Below are positions 52,478 through 63,978 of a stretch of 64,000 bases of DNA, one piece after another. The notes below the pieces were generated by a model that saw only the letters and a program-made list of their open reading frames with translations, searched no databases and was not told where the DNA came from. The stretch's first letter is position 1. Each line of letters opens with the position of its first letter. The stretch spans positions 395,758 to 459,757 of the forward strand of contig LODT01000042.1 in assembly GCA_001606155.1 (NCBI GenBank), written 5' to 3'. Position numbers and translations under genes: made by a program. This DNA is from Tieghemostelium lacteum (Eukaryota > Evosea > Eumycetozoa > Dictyosteliales > Raperosteliaceae).

Positions 52478-53221
52478 TTTGTGTTTTTTAATGTCAAATA
52501 GATATCAATCTAAACAATAATAAAAAGATTATCTATAAACACAACAAATTCAAACAGTGGTTTATAAATAAACTTTTTTTTTATTTTTAGAAGAATAGTT
52601 AGTAAAAATGAAAAAAAAAAACAAATATCAGTAAACGCCATGTTGACAAAACACAATTGCCAACACTCTATTTATATATTCAAAAAAAAAAAAAACACAA
52701 AAATGTAAAAATAATAATAATAATAATTTAAAAATAGTTTGTACATCGGATATAGTAAACATGTAAATGTGTGAAAATATTGAGATATATGAAATTGAAA
52801 ACATAAAAACTCAATGGATTATCCCATCAGAATCTTACCATTTGGTAAATAAATTTTATTTTATAGAAATCACAAACATCACTATATTTAGATCTTCCAA
52901 ATATTTAAAAAGAAATCAAATTAATTGAACATATATATATAAATGAAAATTCATTTCAAAAAAGTTTTGTAAAACCAAACTTCTAACGATTATAAAAAAT
53001 CAAAAAATAAAATTAACACTTTTCAGATTTGCTCGATCTCTAAGTTATTTGAAAGTATGGGTCACCCACCCATTTTTTTTAATGCCAAAATTAATATCAA
53101 AATTTTCAATCACACAGTTCAAAATTTTTTTTTTTCATATTTTTTTTTTTTTTTATTGTACAATATATAGTTCCAGGGGATAAATTTGTTTTTATTAGTG
53201 TTTTAAATCATCATCAACATC
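52478..53221. promoter_or_regulatory. Divergent spacer between the ABCA gene and coronin
   Basis: 744 bp head-to-head. It contains A-rich blocks (52610-52625, 52681-52697), an AAT repeat near 52710 and long T-runs at 53127-53157 just upstream of the coronin leader, as is common for strongly expressed dictyostelid genes. An isolated 53-codon open frame (52767-52928, plus strand) is described separately. Confidence 0.5.
52767..52928 (+). CDS. Possible small ORF of 53 codons
   Basis: ATG at 52767 and TGA at 52926-52928, reading MCENIEIYEIENIKTQWIIP and on to an Arg/Lys-rich end (RSSKYLKRN). The Trp, Cys and His content and the proper ATG make it somewhat more protein-like than surrounding spacer. 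However, codon use is strongly AT-biased and no family is recognised. It lies upstream of the coronin gene on the same strand, so it could also be a chance frame in a promoter. Confidence 0.2.
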   Translation: MCENIEIYEIENIKTQWIIPSESYHLVNKFYFIEITNITIFRSSKYLKRNQIN

Positions 53222-54655
53222 ATGTCAAAAGTAGTTAGATCATCCAAGTATCGTCACGTTTTTGGACAACAAGCCAAAAAAGAAGAGTGTTACCAAAACC
53301 TAAAAGTAACCAGATCAGCTTGGGACAGTAACTACATTACAGCCAACACTAAATTCTTTGGTGTTATTTGGGATGCCGCTGGTGGTGGTTCCTTTGCAGT
53401 TATTCCACATGAACAACAAGGTAAATTGTCTCAACAAAATGTACCATTATTCGCTGGACACAAGAGTGCTGTCTTGGATATTGCATTCCACCCATTCAAT
53501 GAAAATCTCATTTCTTCAGTCTCTGAGGATTGTAATGTTATGATTTGGGGTGTTCCAGAAAATGGTCCAACTGAGACTGTAAATACACCATTACAAACAC
53601 TTACTGGACACAAGAGAAAAGTTGGTACATGTTCATTTAACCCAGTTGCCAATAATGTCTTGGTAACTAGCAGTGGTGACTTTGCTGTCAAGACTTGGGA
53701 TGTTGAACAAGGTAATGTCATTTCATCAACTGACAGTGCCCACTCTGATATCATTCTCTCTGTTGAATGGAGTGCTAATGGTTCACAATTGGTTTCTACC
53801 TGTAAAGACAAGAAGGCTCGTATCTTTGACCCCAGAACTAAAGGTGGTGCCGTTCAAGAAGTTGTTTGTCACCAAGGTGTCAAAAACTCCAGAGGTATTT
53901 TCTTGAAGGATAAAATCCTTACCACTGGTTTCTCAAAGACCTCAGAGAGAGAATTTAACATTTTTGATCCAAGAAATCTCACTGCTGAACCATTGGCTCA
54001 CCAAACTATTGATACTGCATCTGGTCTTTTAATGCCATTCTTTGATGCTGATAACTCTGTTTTATACTTGGCAGGTAAAGGTGATGGTAATATTCGTTAC
54101 TATGAAATTGAAGAATCTTCAACCTCTGTCAACTATTACTACTTGTCTGAATTCAAGAGTGCCACCCCACAGAGAGGTATTTGCTTCTTACCAAAACGTG
54201 CTTGTAACATTGCTGAATGTGAAATTGCTCGTGGTCTTAAATTAACTACCAACAGTATGGAACCAATCTCTTTCCGTGTACCAAGAAAATCTGATGTCTT
54301 CCAAGATGATATCTTCCCAGATACCTATGCTGGTGAACCAGTCATTGATGCTCAAGCTTGGTCAAATGGTACAAATGCTGAACCAAAGACTCTTTCTTTA
54401 GCCAATGGTTTCGTTGCTAAAAAACCAGTCCAAGAATTCAAACCAGTCGTTCAAAAAGTTGAAGGTCCAAAGAATGAAAAGGAATTAAGAGATGAATATG
54501 AAAAATTAAAGACTAGAGTAGCTTATTTAGGTATGTTATCATATTATTATTATTATTTAACTTTTATACATTTAACACTAATTCAATTTAACTTTAAAAC
54601 AGAGTCCGAAATTGTCAAAAAAGATGCAGTCATTAAAGAGCTCCAAAATAAATAA
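53222..54655 (+). CDS. corA: Coronin, WD40 actin-binding protein (453 aa)
   Basis: Two exons, 53222-54530 and 54603-54655; the 72-bp intron starts GTATGT and ends AACAG. The protein starts MSKVVRSSKYRHVFGQ. It has the coronin signature KNxKVTRSAWDSN-like start (LKVTRSAWDSNYI), a seven-bladed propeller (FAGHKSAVLDIAFHPFNENLI, LTGHKRKVGTCSFNP, GDFAVKTWDVEQG) and the coronin extension LPKRACNIAECEIARGLKL and SFRVPRKSDVFQDDIFPDT. The C-terminal coiled coil ends VAYLESEIVKKDAVIKELQNK after splicing. Family knowledge: coronin remodels actin filaments with Arp2/3 and cofilin in motility, cytokinesis and phagocytosis. The intron is a multiple of three without a stop, so the unspliced frame is open (477 aa). 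Confidence 0.97.
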   Translation: MSKVVRSSKYRHVFGQQAKKEECYQNLKVTRSAWDSNYITANTKFFGVIWDAAGGGSFAVIPHEQQGKLSQQNVPLFAGHKSAVLDIAFHPFNENLISSVSEDCNVMIWGVPENGPTETVNTPLQTLTGHKRKVGTCSFNPVANNVLVTSSGDFAVKTWDVEQGNVISSTDSAHSDIILSVEWSANGSQLVSTCKDKKARIFDPRTKGGAVQEVVCHQGVKNSRGIFLKDKILTTGFSKTSEREFNIFDPRNLTAEPLAHQTIDTASGLLMPFFDADNSVLYLAGKGDGNIRYYEIEESSTSVNYYYLSEFKSATPQRGICFLPKRACNIAECEIARGLKLTTNSMEPISFRVPRKSDVFQDDIFPDTYAGEPVIDAQAWSNGTNAEPKTLSLANGFVAKKPVQEFKPVVQKVEGPKNEKELRDEYEKLKTRVAYLGMLSYYYYYLTFIHLTLIQFNFKTESEIVKKDAVIKELQNK

Positions 54656-54906
54656 ATGTCAACATCCCCCTTAATTTAATAAACTAAAATCAAAAACAAC
54701 CCAACAACTTCAATCAACAACACAACATGTGAAAATAATAATTATAAATTAAATAAATAATATTTAATTTTTGTTTGTATTCCTATCTATTAAAATAATA
54801 TTCCTACTTGTTTGTTATTTTTAACATTCTGAATAACATCTTCAACAACAATAAAAAATTTTTTTTGAAAATTTACATTTGTGTTGTTATTGGGTTTTTT
54901 CGTAAA

Positions 54907-57900
54907 ATGATAAACAGAGATGTTATTTTAGAATGTCTTAATGGGGTTTTAGGTGGAATTGATGTTCAAAAATTTCAAGATAAATTAGATAGTCTAGCTA
55001 AAGAACAAGGATTTGGATTGATTTTAACTGAGATTTCAGTTGGCTCTAATAATTTTAGTGTCGATACCAGACAACTATCTTGTGTCATCCTAAAGAAATT
55101 CATTGATGAACATTGGGATGATGATAGTATTGAACCTGATGAAAATAATAATACTTTAACTATTATTATTATATCAGAACAAGAAAAATCCAGGATTAAA
55201 GAACTGTTATCACCATGTCTCTCTGATAGTTCTTCTAAAATTAGAACTGCAATTGCAATGTGTATTGGAAAGATTGGTTGTTATGAATGGCCAACTAAAT
55301 GGCCATCTTTAATGGATGACCTCATTAAATGTATTTTACCACCATCATCACTAAACAATAAGAATCTCTTTAATGGTGCCCTTAAATGTCTCGAAATTCT
55401 ATTTGATCCTGAATATCTAGAAGCTGAACACCTCATCAAATTAGTGCAAGTTGTATTCCCAATATTTCATCAAATGTTATTGAATCTGGTATGTATATCA
55501 TATACACAAACTTTGATAAGTTCTATAGAAATACTAATTGATGTGTGGTGTGTGGGGGGGGGGTTTACAAAAACAAATTACAGGAAATGGAATTAGAAGT
55601 ACATATAAAGATTATAGGTATTTTTAAGGCAATTGTTAATTTTGTAACATTAGTTGGTGCCTATGATAAACAGTTTAATAATGTATTTGTAAAGTTGTTA
55701 CCAACATGGGTGGATATATTCACCTTTTATTTATCAAAACAAGTTAGTGTAGCAGAACAAATGAATGAGTTGTTTACCGTTCAAACTGGTATCTTGGAGA
55801 TATTGGCAATGTTATTTGAGGATACTGTATTAAGAAAAAAGATGGTAAAGTTTGTCAGTAAACTATTACCACCAGTTTGGAGTCTATTTAATGGTTCATT
55901 TAGTCATTATGAAAGAACAGAGATTTTAGGTGACTATACACTACGTCAATTGATGGTCGATAAAAATGTAACTAGAATTGATTCATTGGTATCTTCACTC
56001 TTTGAATTTCTAGTCAGTATTATTGACATCAAAGTCTATAGAGAAAACTATCAAAATCATCTACAAGGTATATTGTATAACTGTTTACTATACATTCAAA
56101 TGTCTAGCGACCTCGTTGAACAGTATGAAAATGACACAAACCAATTCCTAGAGTTGGAAGCTGATAATAAATATATACCTAGAATAATGTCAATGCAATT
56201 GATTACAAAGATTGTAGATACATTTAGACTGGTTGGTTTGAAATCACTATTCACTGCTATTCAAACCCATTTTGCAAAATCTGAAGATAGACAAAACCCA
56301 AATTGGTGGAGATATAGAGAATCTTCTATAGTGGTACTCTACCAGTTACATGACTACTTTGTAGCTTCCAGAGAAAAGGTCTTTGATTTCTCACAATTAC
56401 TCAGAGTCATTCTAAGTAAGGATATCTTAGAGACTGGCGATCAGACACATTTACTCATTCTAAGAGGTGCCTCTCTTAAATGTGCTTCTAAATACAGTAA
56501 AGGTGTTGCACCTGAACTCTCATTACCATACCTCACACATTCCGTTGAGATTCTAATCCATCAGACTATACCACTATCACTAAAGGTACAGGCTATGGAA
56601 GCCATTTCAGGATTCTCTCCTAATGTTCCAAAGGAAAATCTCAAAATCTATATACCATCTATCATTAAAGGCATTATAGATCTATTACCTCAAATCACTG
56701 ATTTGGCATTGACATTGGCATTAGATGCTCTATTGTCTATTGTAAAAGTTGATCAAGATATCACAGGTACCTATGAACATTTAATAACACCACAACTATT
56801 ACGAACTTGGACTGCCTACTCTCATGACGATCTAATTAGTCAAGATATTAAAGAAATCTTTAAACTAGTATGTCTATGCCCAAAATCCTATCCGGGTATC
56901 TTACAAAGACTATTTGAGACTTTAAATATCATTTTGGAACCAAAAACCACCAATATATATTCTGGTATTTTAGAAGTAAGTTTTTTTTTAAAATTTAATA
57001 ATTATATATCCCAATATAGTAATTCTAATGATAAAAATATTATTTACAGTCAGCTATTGATATATTAGGTGTTGTGATGGCAAATTATAAAGATAGATTT
57101 GAAACTATAATATTAGATAAACTATTTGCACCATTGGTTAGTATATTGATGCAACAAGACAATCAAAAACCAGTTGTAAAAGCATCATTATGTGCATTGG
57201 TACCATTTATCTATAGAATTCCAGCTCAAGAGATTGTCAATTGGAAACACCCTATATTAGGTTACCAGGGTGTTATGAATATCTTTGTAGTCATTCAAAA
57301 ATATCTGTCTGATGAAGATGAATTCATTGCATTGAATGTACCACCTCTTATCACTGGTATTCTATTGAGATATAATGAATATATCACCAATGATGTTCAT
57401 GGTATTCTTACTATGGTATTGAATACTTTTTATAAATGCAGAGTACCAAGTTTCAAACAATCTTTGATATCTATATTCACAAGATTGATTTATCAACACA
57501 CTTCCAATGTAATTGACTTTTTGAATACTGTTCCATCACCATTGGGCAGCAATCAGACTGCATTCACTTTTCTGTTGAATGAATGGTGTAAATATCATGC
57601 TGATATTCAAAACAAATTAGATTTGAATCTGTCAGTATTGTGTTTTATGAAACTCTATACTCTAGGTGACAAGAGATTAGATGGATTGATGGTAGATGAT
57701 GAAGTGGTATTGGAGGGTACTACTAGATCTGCCACTGCAAAATTAAATGAAAAATGGACTACTTGTCCATTTTATATAAAAGTCACTAGACTTTTAATAG
57801 CAACTCTGGAATTAGAGTCCATGGATAAAGCAACTCTAAAAAAGTTTCAAATGGAACAATACAAGCAAAACCAAACTGAAGAGGAAGATTTTGACGAAGA

Positions 57901-58204
57901 TCTTTATGTTGATGATGATGGTGATGACTATGAAGAGGATGACAATGAAAACGATGGTTTTGATGATGCTGATAAATATGATCTAGATGGTGGTGAATAT
58001 GATGAAAATGATTTTGATTTTGAATTAGAAGAAGCCTATGACCCAATTTCAAAAGAAGACCCTATTTACCATGTTGATATTGCCGTTCAAATCAAAGAGT
58101 TTTTACACAATCTGCAAAACCTCACTACTCCTACCGTTTTTGAACAAGTTACTCCTTTTTTAAATCAGTACAAAGTAAATACAATTTTTGAACAAAATAA
58201 ATAA
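54907..58204 (+). CDS. ipo9: Importin-9-type karyopherin beta (1042 aa)
   Basis: Three exons: 54907-55488, 55584-56975 and 57050-58204, all joined in phase 0. The ATG at 54907 (MINRDVILECLNGVLGG) is preferred; upstream in-frame codons are hydrophobic spacer. HEAT repeats run throughout (for example SSKIRTAIAMCIGKIGCYEWPTKWPSLMDDLI and the importin-N-like RQLSCVILKKFIDEHW). Near the end there is a very acidic loop (EEEDFDEDLYVDDDGDDYEEDD, about residues 940-985) as in IPO9/Kap114. After it comes DPIYHVDIAVQIKEFLHNL. Length equals that expected for importin-9. Family knowledge: nuclear import of histones H2A-H2B, actin and TBP. The first intron contains a run of about 11 G, odd in this genome. 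Confidence 0.9.
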
Positions 58205-58444
58205 AATAATTTAGAAATCAACATTATTCAACAATGAAAGTTGTTTCAATTATTTTGAGATAAATAATTTAATTTTTGAGATAATAATAATTTAATTAAT
58301 TAATTTAATTTTTGAGATAATTTAATTTTGAAATATTTCCAAATATTTCAATACTCCTTTTTATAAAAGTGAATCTTCAAAAAAAAAATTACTTAATTTT
58401 TAATTTTCTTGGTTTTTCTCAACATTTAATTTTTGTAAATTAAA

Positions 58445-60612
58445 ATGGATGAACTACGTGAACTTAGAAGAAAGATGCATGAAAGCTATCTTGAAAAGAA
58501 AAAACAAGATGAAGAATCAGGAGCAAGCAGTAATAATATTGTAGAAAATATCACACAACCACCACAACCATTAGTATTTCAATCGAATCAATTTAATGAG
58601 GTAAACCAATTGATACCACAAGAAAATGAACAAATTGAACATAATATTCAAAATGAAGAAGAACAACAGGTTCACATAGAACAGCAACAACAGTTGAACG
58701 AAGAAATAGAAGATGATATCTCCGAAAATGAAGATCAAGAGGATGAAAATGATAATAATATTCAAAATGAAGAAGAACAACCACCATTACCAATATTTGG
58801 AATGCCAGGAATGCCAGGTGGAATGCCAGGAATGCCATTTGGAATGAACCCTAATATGATGATGGGGGGTATGTTCCATCAACCATTTCAAGCATTTCAA
58901 GGATCTGGTAATCAATTGTCATCTAAGGAATACTTTGGACCTAATCCATCACTGGAGCCAGAGGAGACATCAGAATCTATTCGTCAAAAACATGCAGTTT
59001 TAATTGAATCTAGACTTGCAAATAAGGTGGTAATTGATGATTCTAAAGGTAATATATCACCACCAATTTCTAGTAAACAAGAGAAATTACTTCAACATAA
59101 GAAACTAGTAATGAAATCATTAGTGGAAATGTGTCTAAACAAACTTATTATTGACCTTCAAACCAATCAGATGAAATTAAAATTGTTATCACCAGATCTC
59201 ATTCATAGACTTATTGAAACCATGAATAAAACTGGTAAAATGACAAAAACCAGACTAAATCAAATGGTAGTAGGTGGTGCAAAGATTTGTGAATTAAATC
59301 TTAGTCATCAATATCACATGGTCAATAATGATTTTTTACTAAATTCATTACCCTACATGGTCTATGTCACTAAAATCAATTTTGGCAATTGTGGTAATAT
59401 TACTGATGTTGGTATGGAGGTCTTTAGAAAATTAAAAAATCTAACTGTACTTGATCTAAGAGATAACAAAGTTACTGATGTTGGAATTAGAAATATTAAA
59501 AGTATGTATTCTAATATTTTTCAAATAACATTTATTCATTTACTAATATTTTATTTTTAAAAAGATTTGGTTCATCTTGAAGAACTTTATCTTAGAAATA
59601 CATTAATATCAGATAAAGGTGTTGCATTTTTTGATGCATTAAATCAATTGAATACATTAGATTTATCAAAAACCAAAATTACAGATCAATCCATGTTAAT
59701 GGTATCTGGATTCCTGAAATTACAACATTTATTTTTGGCTGAAACTGCAGTTTCTGATAAAGGTATTCAACAAATTATAAAATTACCATTAATGCAATTA
59801 AACCTTTCAAACTGTGTGAATATTACAAATCAAGGTTTATTTTTTATTACATGTATGTATAGATACTCAATTATAAAAATGAATGAGTTAACCTAATTGT
59901 GGATTTAATTATTATAGATTTTGGTGAAACTTTAAGAATTTTAGATTTATTCCAAACTAAAATATTTGGAGCGGGTTTAGTTAATTTTAAAAAATTAAGT
60001 AAATTACAATCTATTACATTACCAGGTCGTGATGGATTTACAGATCAATCAGTAGTACATTTGAATAATTTGGTTAATATAAGAAAATTGGATTTGAATG
60101 ATTATATTCATTTGACTAGTATTGTACCACTTACCAATGTTATTAATTTGGTTGAATTACATCTTTCAAATACCAAGATTACTGATGATAGTTTACAAGT
60201 TGTAAAATCAATGACACTATTGGAAATATTGTCTTTGGATAGAACCCTAATTACCGATGCTGCTATTCCATTAATTTCAAAACTTAGTCTTATAACATTG
60301 TCATTAATGTCCACTAAAATCAGTGGAGAGTGTCTAAAGGATTTATCAGGGATATCTACCCTACAGAATCTCAATATCTCATTTAACAACATTGATGATA
60401 AGAATATGGAATATCTAACACAATTACATGATTTATTGTACTTGGATCTCAGAGGTACCAACACTTTTAAATCACTAAATATATTTGCAGATAAATTACA
60501 AATTAGACCACCAGTTGTAGATCCACCTACAATGCCAGTAAATCCACATGCTGGTTGGAATGGCGGTGGAGGTGAAGAAGAAGACGAAGAATTTGATGAA
60601 AATGAAGAATGA
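58445..60612 (+). CDS. Leucine-rich-repeat protein with acidic Gln/Met-Pro-Gly head (679 aa)
   Basis: Three exons: 58445-59501, 59565-59852 and 59918-60612 (introns 63 and 65 bp). The first 120 residues are Gln/Glu/Asn-rich with a twice-used NIQNEEEQ unit. They are followed by a GMPGMPGGMPGMPFGMNP stretch. After a helical linker (residues 165-290) come about 14 LRRs of the cysteine-containing/AMN1 type, e.g. VYVTKINFGNCGNITDVGMEVF, LTVLDLRDNKVTDVGIRNI and LVELHLSNTKITDDSLQVV. The end is acidic (GGGGEEEDEEFDENEE). No F-box is seen. I cannot name the family. The LRR array is regular across all splice joins, which supports the exon model. Confidence 0.8.
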
Positions 60613-60707
60613 CAATGAAATTCCTCCCCCATCTATCACAACACAAAAATAAATAATTACTGTAGAGAATCTATTTAAAAGTAGATTTTCATTGATATTT
60701 TATATAT

Positions 60708-62807
60708 TTATTTTGATTTCTTTGTGACAGCTTTCTTTTCACTAACTTTACTATCACTCTTTTCTGCTACTTTTTTGGGAGTAACTGGTTTAGACTCTTT
60801 CTTTTCAACTGGTTTTTTATTCTTCAGATTTCTTTGAAACAGCAGCTTTCTTATCAGTTGCAACTGGTTTAACATCTTCTTTCTTTTCTACTGATTTTTT
60901 ATCTTCAGATTTCTTTGGTGTAACAGCTTTCTCTACAGTTTTCTTTTCAGTTGGTTTAGATTCTTCCTTCTTTTCAACTGGTTTCTTATCTTCAACTTTT
61001 TTGGTAGCTTTCTCTACAGTTTTCTTTTCAGTTGGTTTAGATTCCTCTTTCTTTTCTACTGGTTTTTTATCTTGGGATTTCTTTGGTGTTTCTTGTTTTT
61101 CTACAGTTTTCTTTGGTGTCTCAACTTGTTTTTCTACAGTTTTCTTTTCAGTTGCAACTGGTTTAGATTGTTCTTTCTTTTCAACTGGTTTCTTTTCTTC
61201 AACTACTTTTTTAGGAGTAACTGGCTTGGATTCCTCTTTCTTTTCAACTGGTTTCTTTTCTTCAGCTAATTTCTTTGGAGTAACAGGTTTAGATTCCTCT
61301 TTCTTTTCAACTGGTTTTTTATCTTGAGATTTCTTTGGAGTATCTTCTTTCTTTTTAGGTACAGCTTTCTTTGGAGTTTCATCTTTCTTATCAGAAGCTT
61401 TCTTGGAAGCTGCAGCAGATTTCTTTGGAGTTTCCTCTACTTTTTCTTTAGTAACTTCCTCTGATTTTTTTGGAGTTTCAGCTACTTTCTTTTCTGGAGC
61501 TTTGGTTGTAGTAGTAGTAGTAGCTTTCTTTGGAGTTTCAGTAACTACAGTTTTCTCAACAGAATCAACATTCATTTTATTAGAATTCTTTGGAGTATTT
61601 TTTACAGCTGGAACTGCAGATGTAACCTCTTTCTTGTCTTCAGTAACTGTGGTAACTTTTACTTTTTTAGTTGATTTTTCTGTTTGCTCTTCATCATCTT
61701 CTTCATCAGAACTTGCAAACTCCTCTTCTAAAGCTTTCCAATCGTCCTCTTCTAATTTTCTCTTTTTAGATTGTTCCTGTTCTTTGCTCTTTTTGTATTG
61801 TTCATTTTTTTCTTTTGCAATTTTATCTTGTTTGAATGTGATTGTTGATAGTACTACACCATTGGATCCAACACTGACAGTTGATGGAATAGTGTAATTA
61901 GTGTAGATTGGTAAATATGGTGATTTGGATAATTGAATTGAAATAGCCTCAAAATCAGCAAGTGAATTTGGGAAATATTTAATGACGTGACTGACAATAG
62001 CAATGAGATTTTGAGTTAATTGTGTTTCTGTGTTTTCAGTGTTACCAAATTCTAATGTGAATTGTTGATTTTTTGGTGCTCTGAATAATGATAATTTAGT
62101 TGAATCTTTTACAGCAGCAATTAACTTTTCATCAGCTACACCAGCAACATTTAATTTCTTTGGTGCTTTACCAGATTCCATAAAATTTTTACCAAACATT
62201 TCTTTGGCTTTAGAGTAAATTCTAGTGTCCAAGAAGAAGTGATCAAATTTAGATTTCAATAAATTCAAGTGTTCTCTAGTTGCATAATCTTTTTCAAATG
62301 AATCTCTATTGTAAACTGTTGCTGAAATACCTTGTTCTTTTAATTTACCTTCGAATTCTTCAACCTCATCTTTCTTACCTTTAATAAGTATACATAATCT
62401 TTGTCCTGAACTAGATCCCATAGCATGTGGTAATGAACTAATATATTTATTCAAATGAATTTCATGAAATTATGTAAATATTCAAAAGTCCAATTATTTC
62501 AGTGTTTAAAGTTAAAAATATATATTTACATGTGATGTAATGGGAATGATAATGTGGGTACTTTATGAGTTGTAAAATTAATAAAAATCTTACTAGAATC
62601 TTCAATAAGATTATTTGAATCTTGTTTGTTGGCAAATTCAATTAATTGATGAATAGCCTCTTTAGCTGTTTTTAGATATGCTGGTTTATCTGCTGCTGCT
62701 GGAGTAGCAGCTACTGGTTTAACAACTGTAGCTTTAGATTTGTTATTTTCATTTGAAACTTTTTGTGATGATTTTGATACAGCTACCATTTTGTTTTTAT
62801 CTAACAT
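60708..62807 (-). CDS. RSL1D1/Utp30-like ribosomal L1-domain protein, tail shifted out of frame (632 aa to stop at 60817)
   Basis: Two exons: 62530-62807 and 60817-62437 (92-bp intron, GTAAAT...ATTAG). The start is the ATG at 62805-62807 (MLDKNKMVAV). The L1 domain (about residues 40-260) has KVPTLSFPLHH-ISSLPHAMGSS across the join, RLCILIKGKKDE, FFLDTRIYSKAKEMFGKNF and a SxYLPIYTNYTIP end. It resembles nucleolar RSL1D1/Cic1/Utp30 of ribosome assembly. A Lys-rich tail of about 300 residues repeats KKPVEKKEESKPVTPKK-like units. In the last unit one extra T (plus strand, within 60813-60824) creates an early stop at 60817. Without it the frame would continue about 36 codons to 60708. Real mutation or homopolymer error cannot be told apart here. 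Confidence 0.85.
60830..61400 (-). repeat. Tandem Lys/Glu/Pro repeats within the RSL1D1-like gene
   Basis: A minus-strand coding repeat with period of about 14-22 codons and core SxDKKPVEKKEESKP(V/T)TPKK or TEKKTVEK. At least eight related copies lie between about 61.40 and 60.83 kb. Copies keep high nucleotide similarity, which points to recent unequal exchange or slippage. The tail resembles histone-H1-like or nucleolin-like basic domains that bind nucleic acid. Confidence 0.8.
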
Positions 62808-62899
62808 TGAGGGGTTAATCAAAAAAATAAAAATTTCTTTTTCGTTCGTTTTTTGGATTTTAATTTTTCAAAATTTTATTTGATGAGAAGTATATTTTT

Positions 62900-63978
62900 T
62901 TAACACTGATCACCTATGATTGGAGTGGAAATTAGAGTTGAACAATATGTTCCATCATTTGCATATCCAAAAGGAACAAATGAGCAATATATATATTTTG
63001 CAATCTAAAATTTAGAAATATATAATATAAATTAGTATAAATGAAAAATAAAAGGGATATTTGCATCAGAGTTTAGTATAAAAGATAATTTACATTTGCA
63101 CCTAATTGTAAGGCAATAGCATCTTCTTGTGGATTGGTCCAATTTCTGGTAATCATAATTGATAAACCAAAAGTACCACATTCAGTAAAAACAATAGCTT
63201 CATCGTTTTCAGTAAATGGTTGAAAACCTTCGTCAGCTGGTAACCAACCTTGTTTATGTGCTACTGGACTTGGAATATATTTACCAATCATTGGTTCCCA
63301 ACCATGAGCAGTTAATAGTAATTTAATAGCCATAGCAGTGTGGTTTGGTTGCAATATTTGATAGGAGATTAGTTGTGAAAGTCCATGAACAACATCATTA
63401 CTTGCCAATACATTATTATCACCTGTTCCATCAGTATTTGGACATGGGTTTTCGTATCCTAAACAACCTGGGAAACACCATTCTGAGAAATGACTATCTG
63501 GCATTCCTAATTGTGAGAATACTTGGTTTACATGTGACAATGTAGTTTGTGCAGTCAATGAATAAGTTGCACAATTGTCACTGATACCAATCATCAGTGA
63601 CATGCATTCGAATATTGTTATATTACCAGTTGAACATGGAATTATAGTATCAAGTGTGTATAATCCATTTTCAATATCTTGAAATACTGATATCAGAATC
63701 CATAGCTTTATAGTTGATGCTGTCTGTTGTGGATCATTAGCTGTTTGACTTGAAATTTTATTATTTGAAAAATCTGTTAATGCCCATTCTGTACCTTCAC
63801 AATAGTCATATGAATAAACTAATGAGTTTACATAGTTATTGATTCTCGTATAATTTACTTCTGAACATGATTCACTGTTTTCAATTATTTTAAAATTATC
63901 AAATTCTGAATTAAATTCAAAACAAAATACAAAACTATATAGTAATATTAACAATATACTCGATACTAATAATTTCAT
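62900..63978 (-). CDS. Secreted class A beta-lactamase-like serine hydrolase (329 aa)
   Basis: Two exons: 63094-63978 and 62900-63004 (89-bp intron, GTAAAT...TTTAG, phase 0). Residues 1-20 (MKLLVSSILLILLYSFVFCF) are a signal peptide. The penicillin-recognising serine fold is indicated by three ordered motifs: SxxK at 88-91 (STIK), SDN at 133-135 and a KTG-like KQG at 242-244. Many cysteines are present in the mature chain (for example C38, C60, C115, C125, C136), suggesting disulfides in a secreted or lysosomal protein. Family knowledge: such folds are beta-lactamases, transpeptidases or esterases. The ExxLN omega-loop of true class A beta-lactamases is not evident, so hydrolysis of beta-lactams is uncertain. 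A bacterial origin is plausible. Confidence 0.8.

Noticed and set aside
53431-53811. 126-codon minus-strand frame opposite coronin
   Set aside because: It lies wholly within a strongly conserved coding exon and has no independent support.
60108-60632. 174-codon minus-strand frame opposite the LRR protein
   Set aside because: Shadow of the LRR coding sequence; low-complexity start (SSSSSPPPP) mirrors the acidic tail.
60830-61400. CRISPR-like appearance of regularly spaced repeats
   Set aside because: The repeats are in-frame coding units of a eukaryotic protein with variable spacing, not an array.
61001-61897. Plus-strand Phe/Ser/Gly repeat frames
   Set aside because: Complement of the Lys/Glu/Pro tandem repeats of the RSL1D1-like gene.
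63094-63978. Bacterial contamination as the source of the beta-lactamase-like gene
   Set aside because: The gene has a typical 89-bp intron, AT-rich codon use and sits among amoeba genes.
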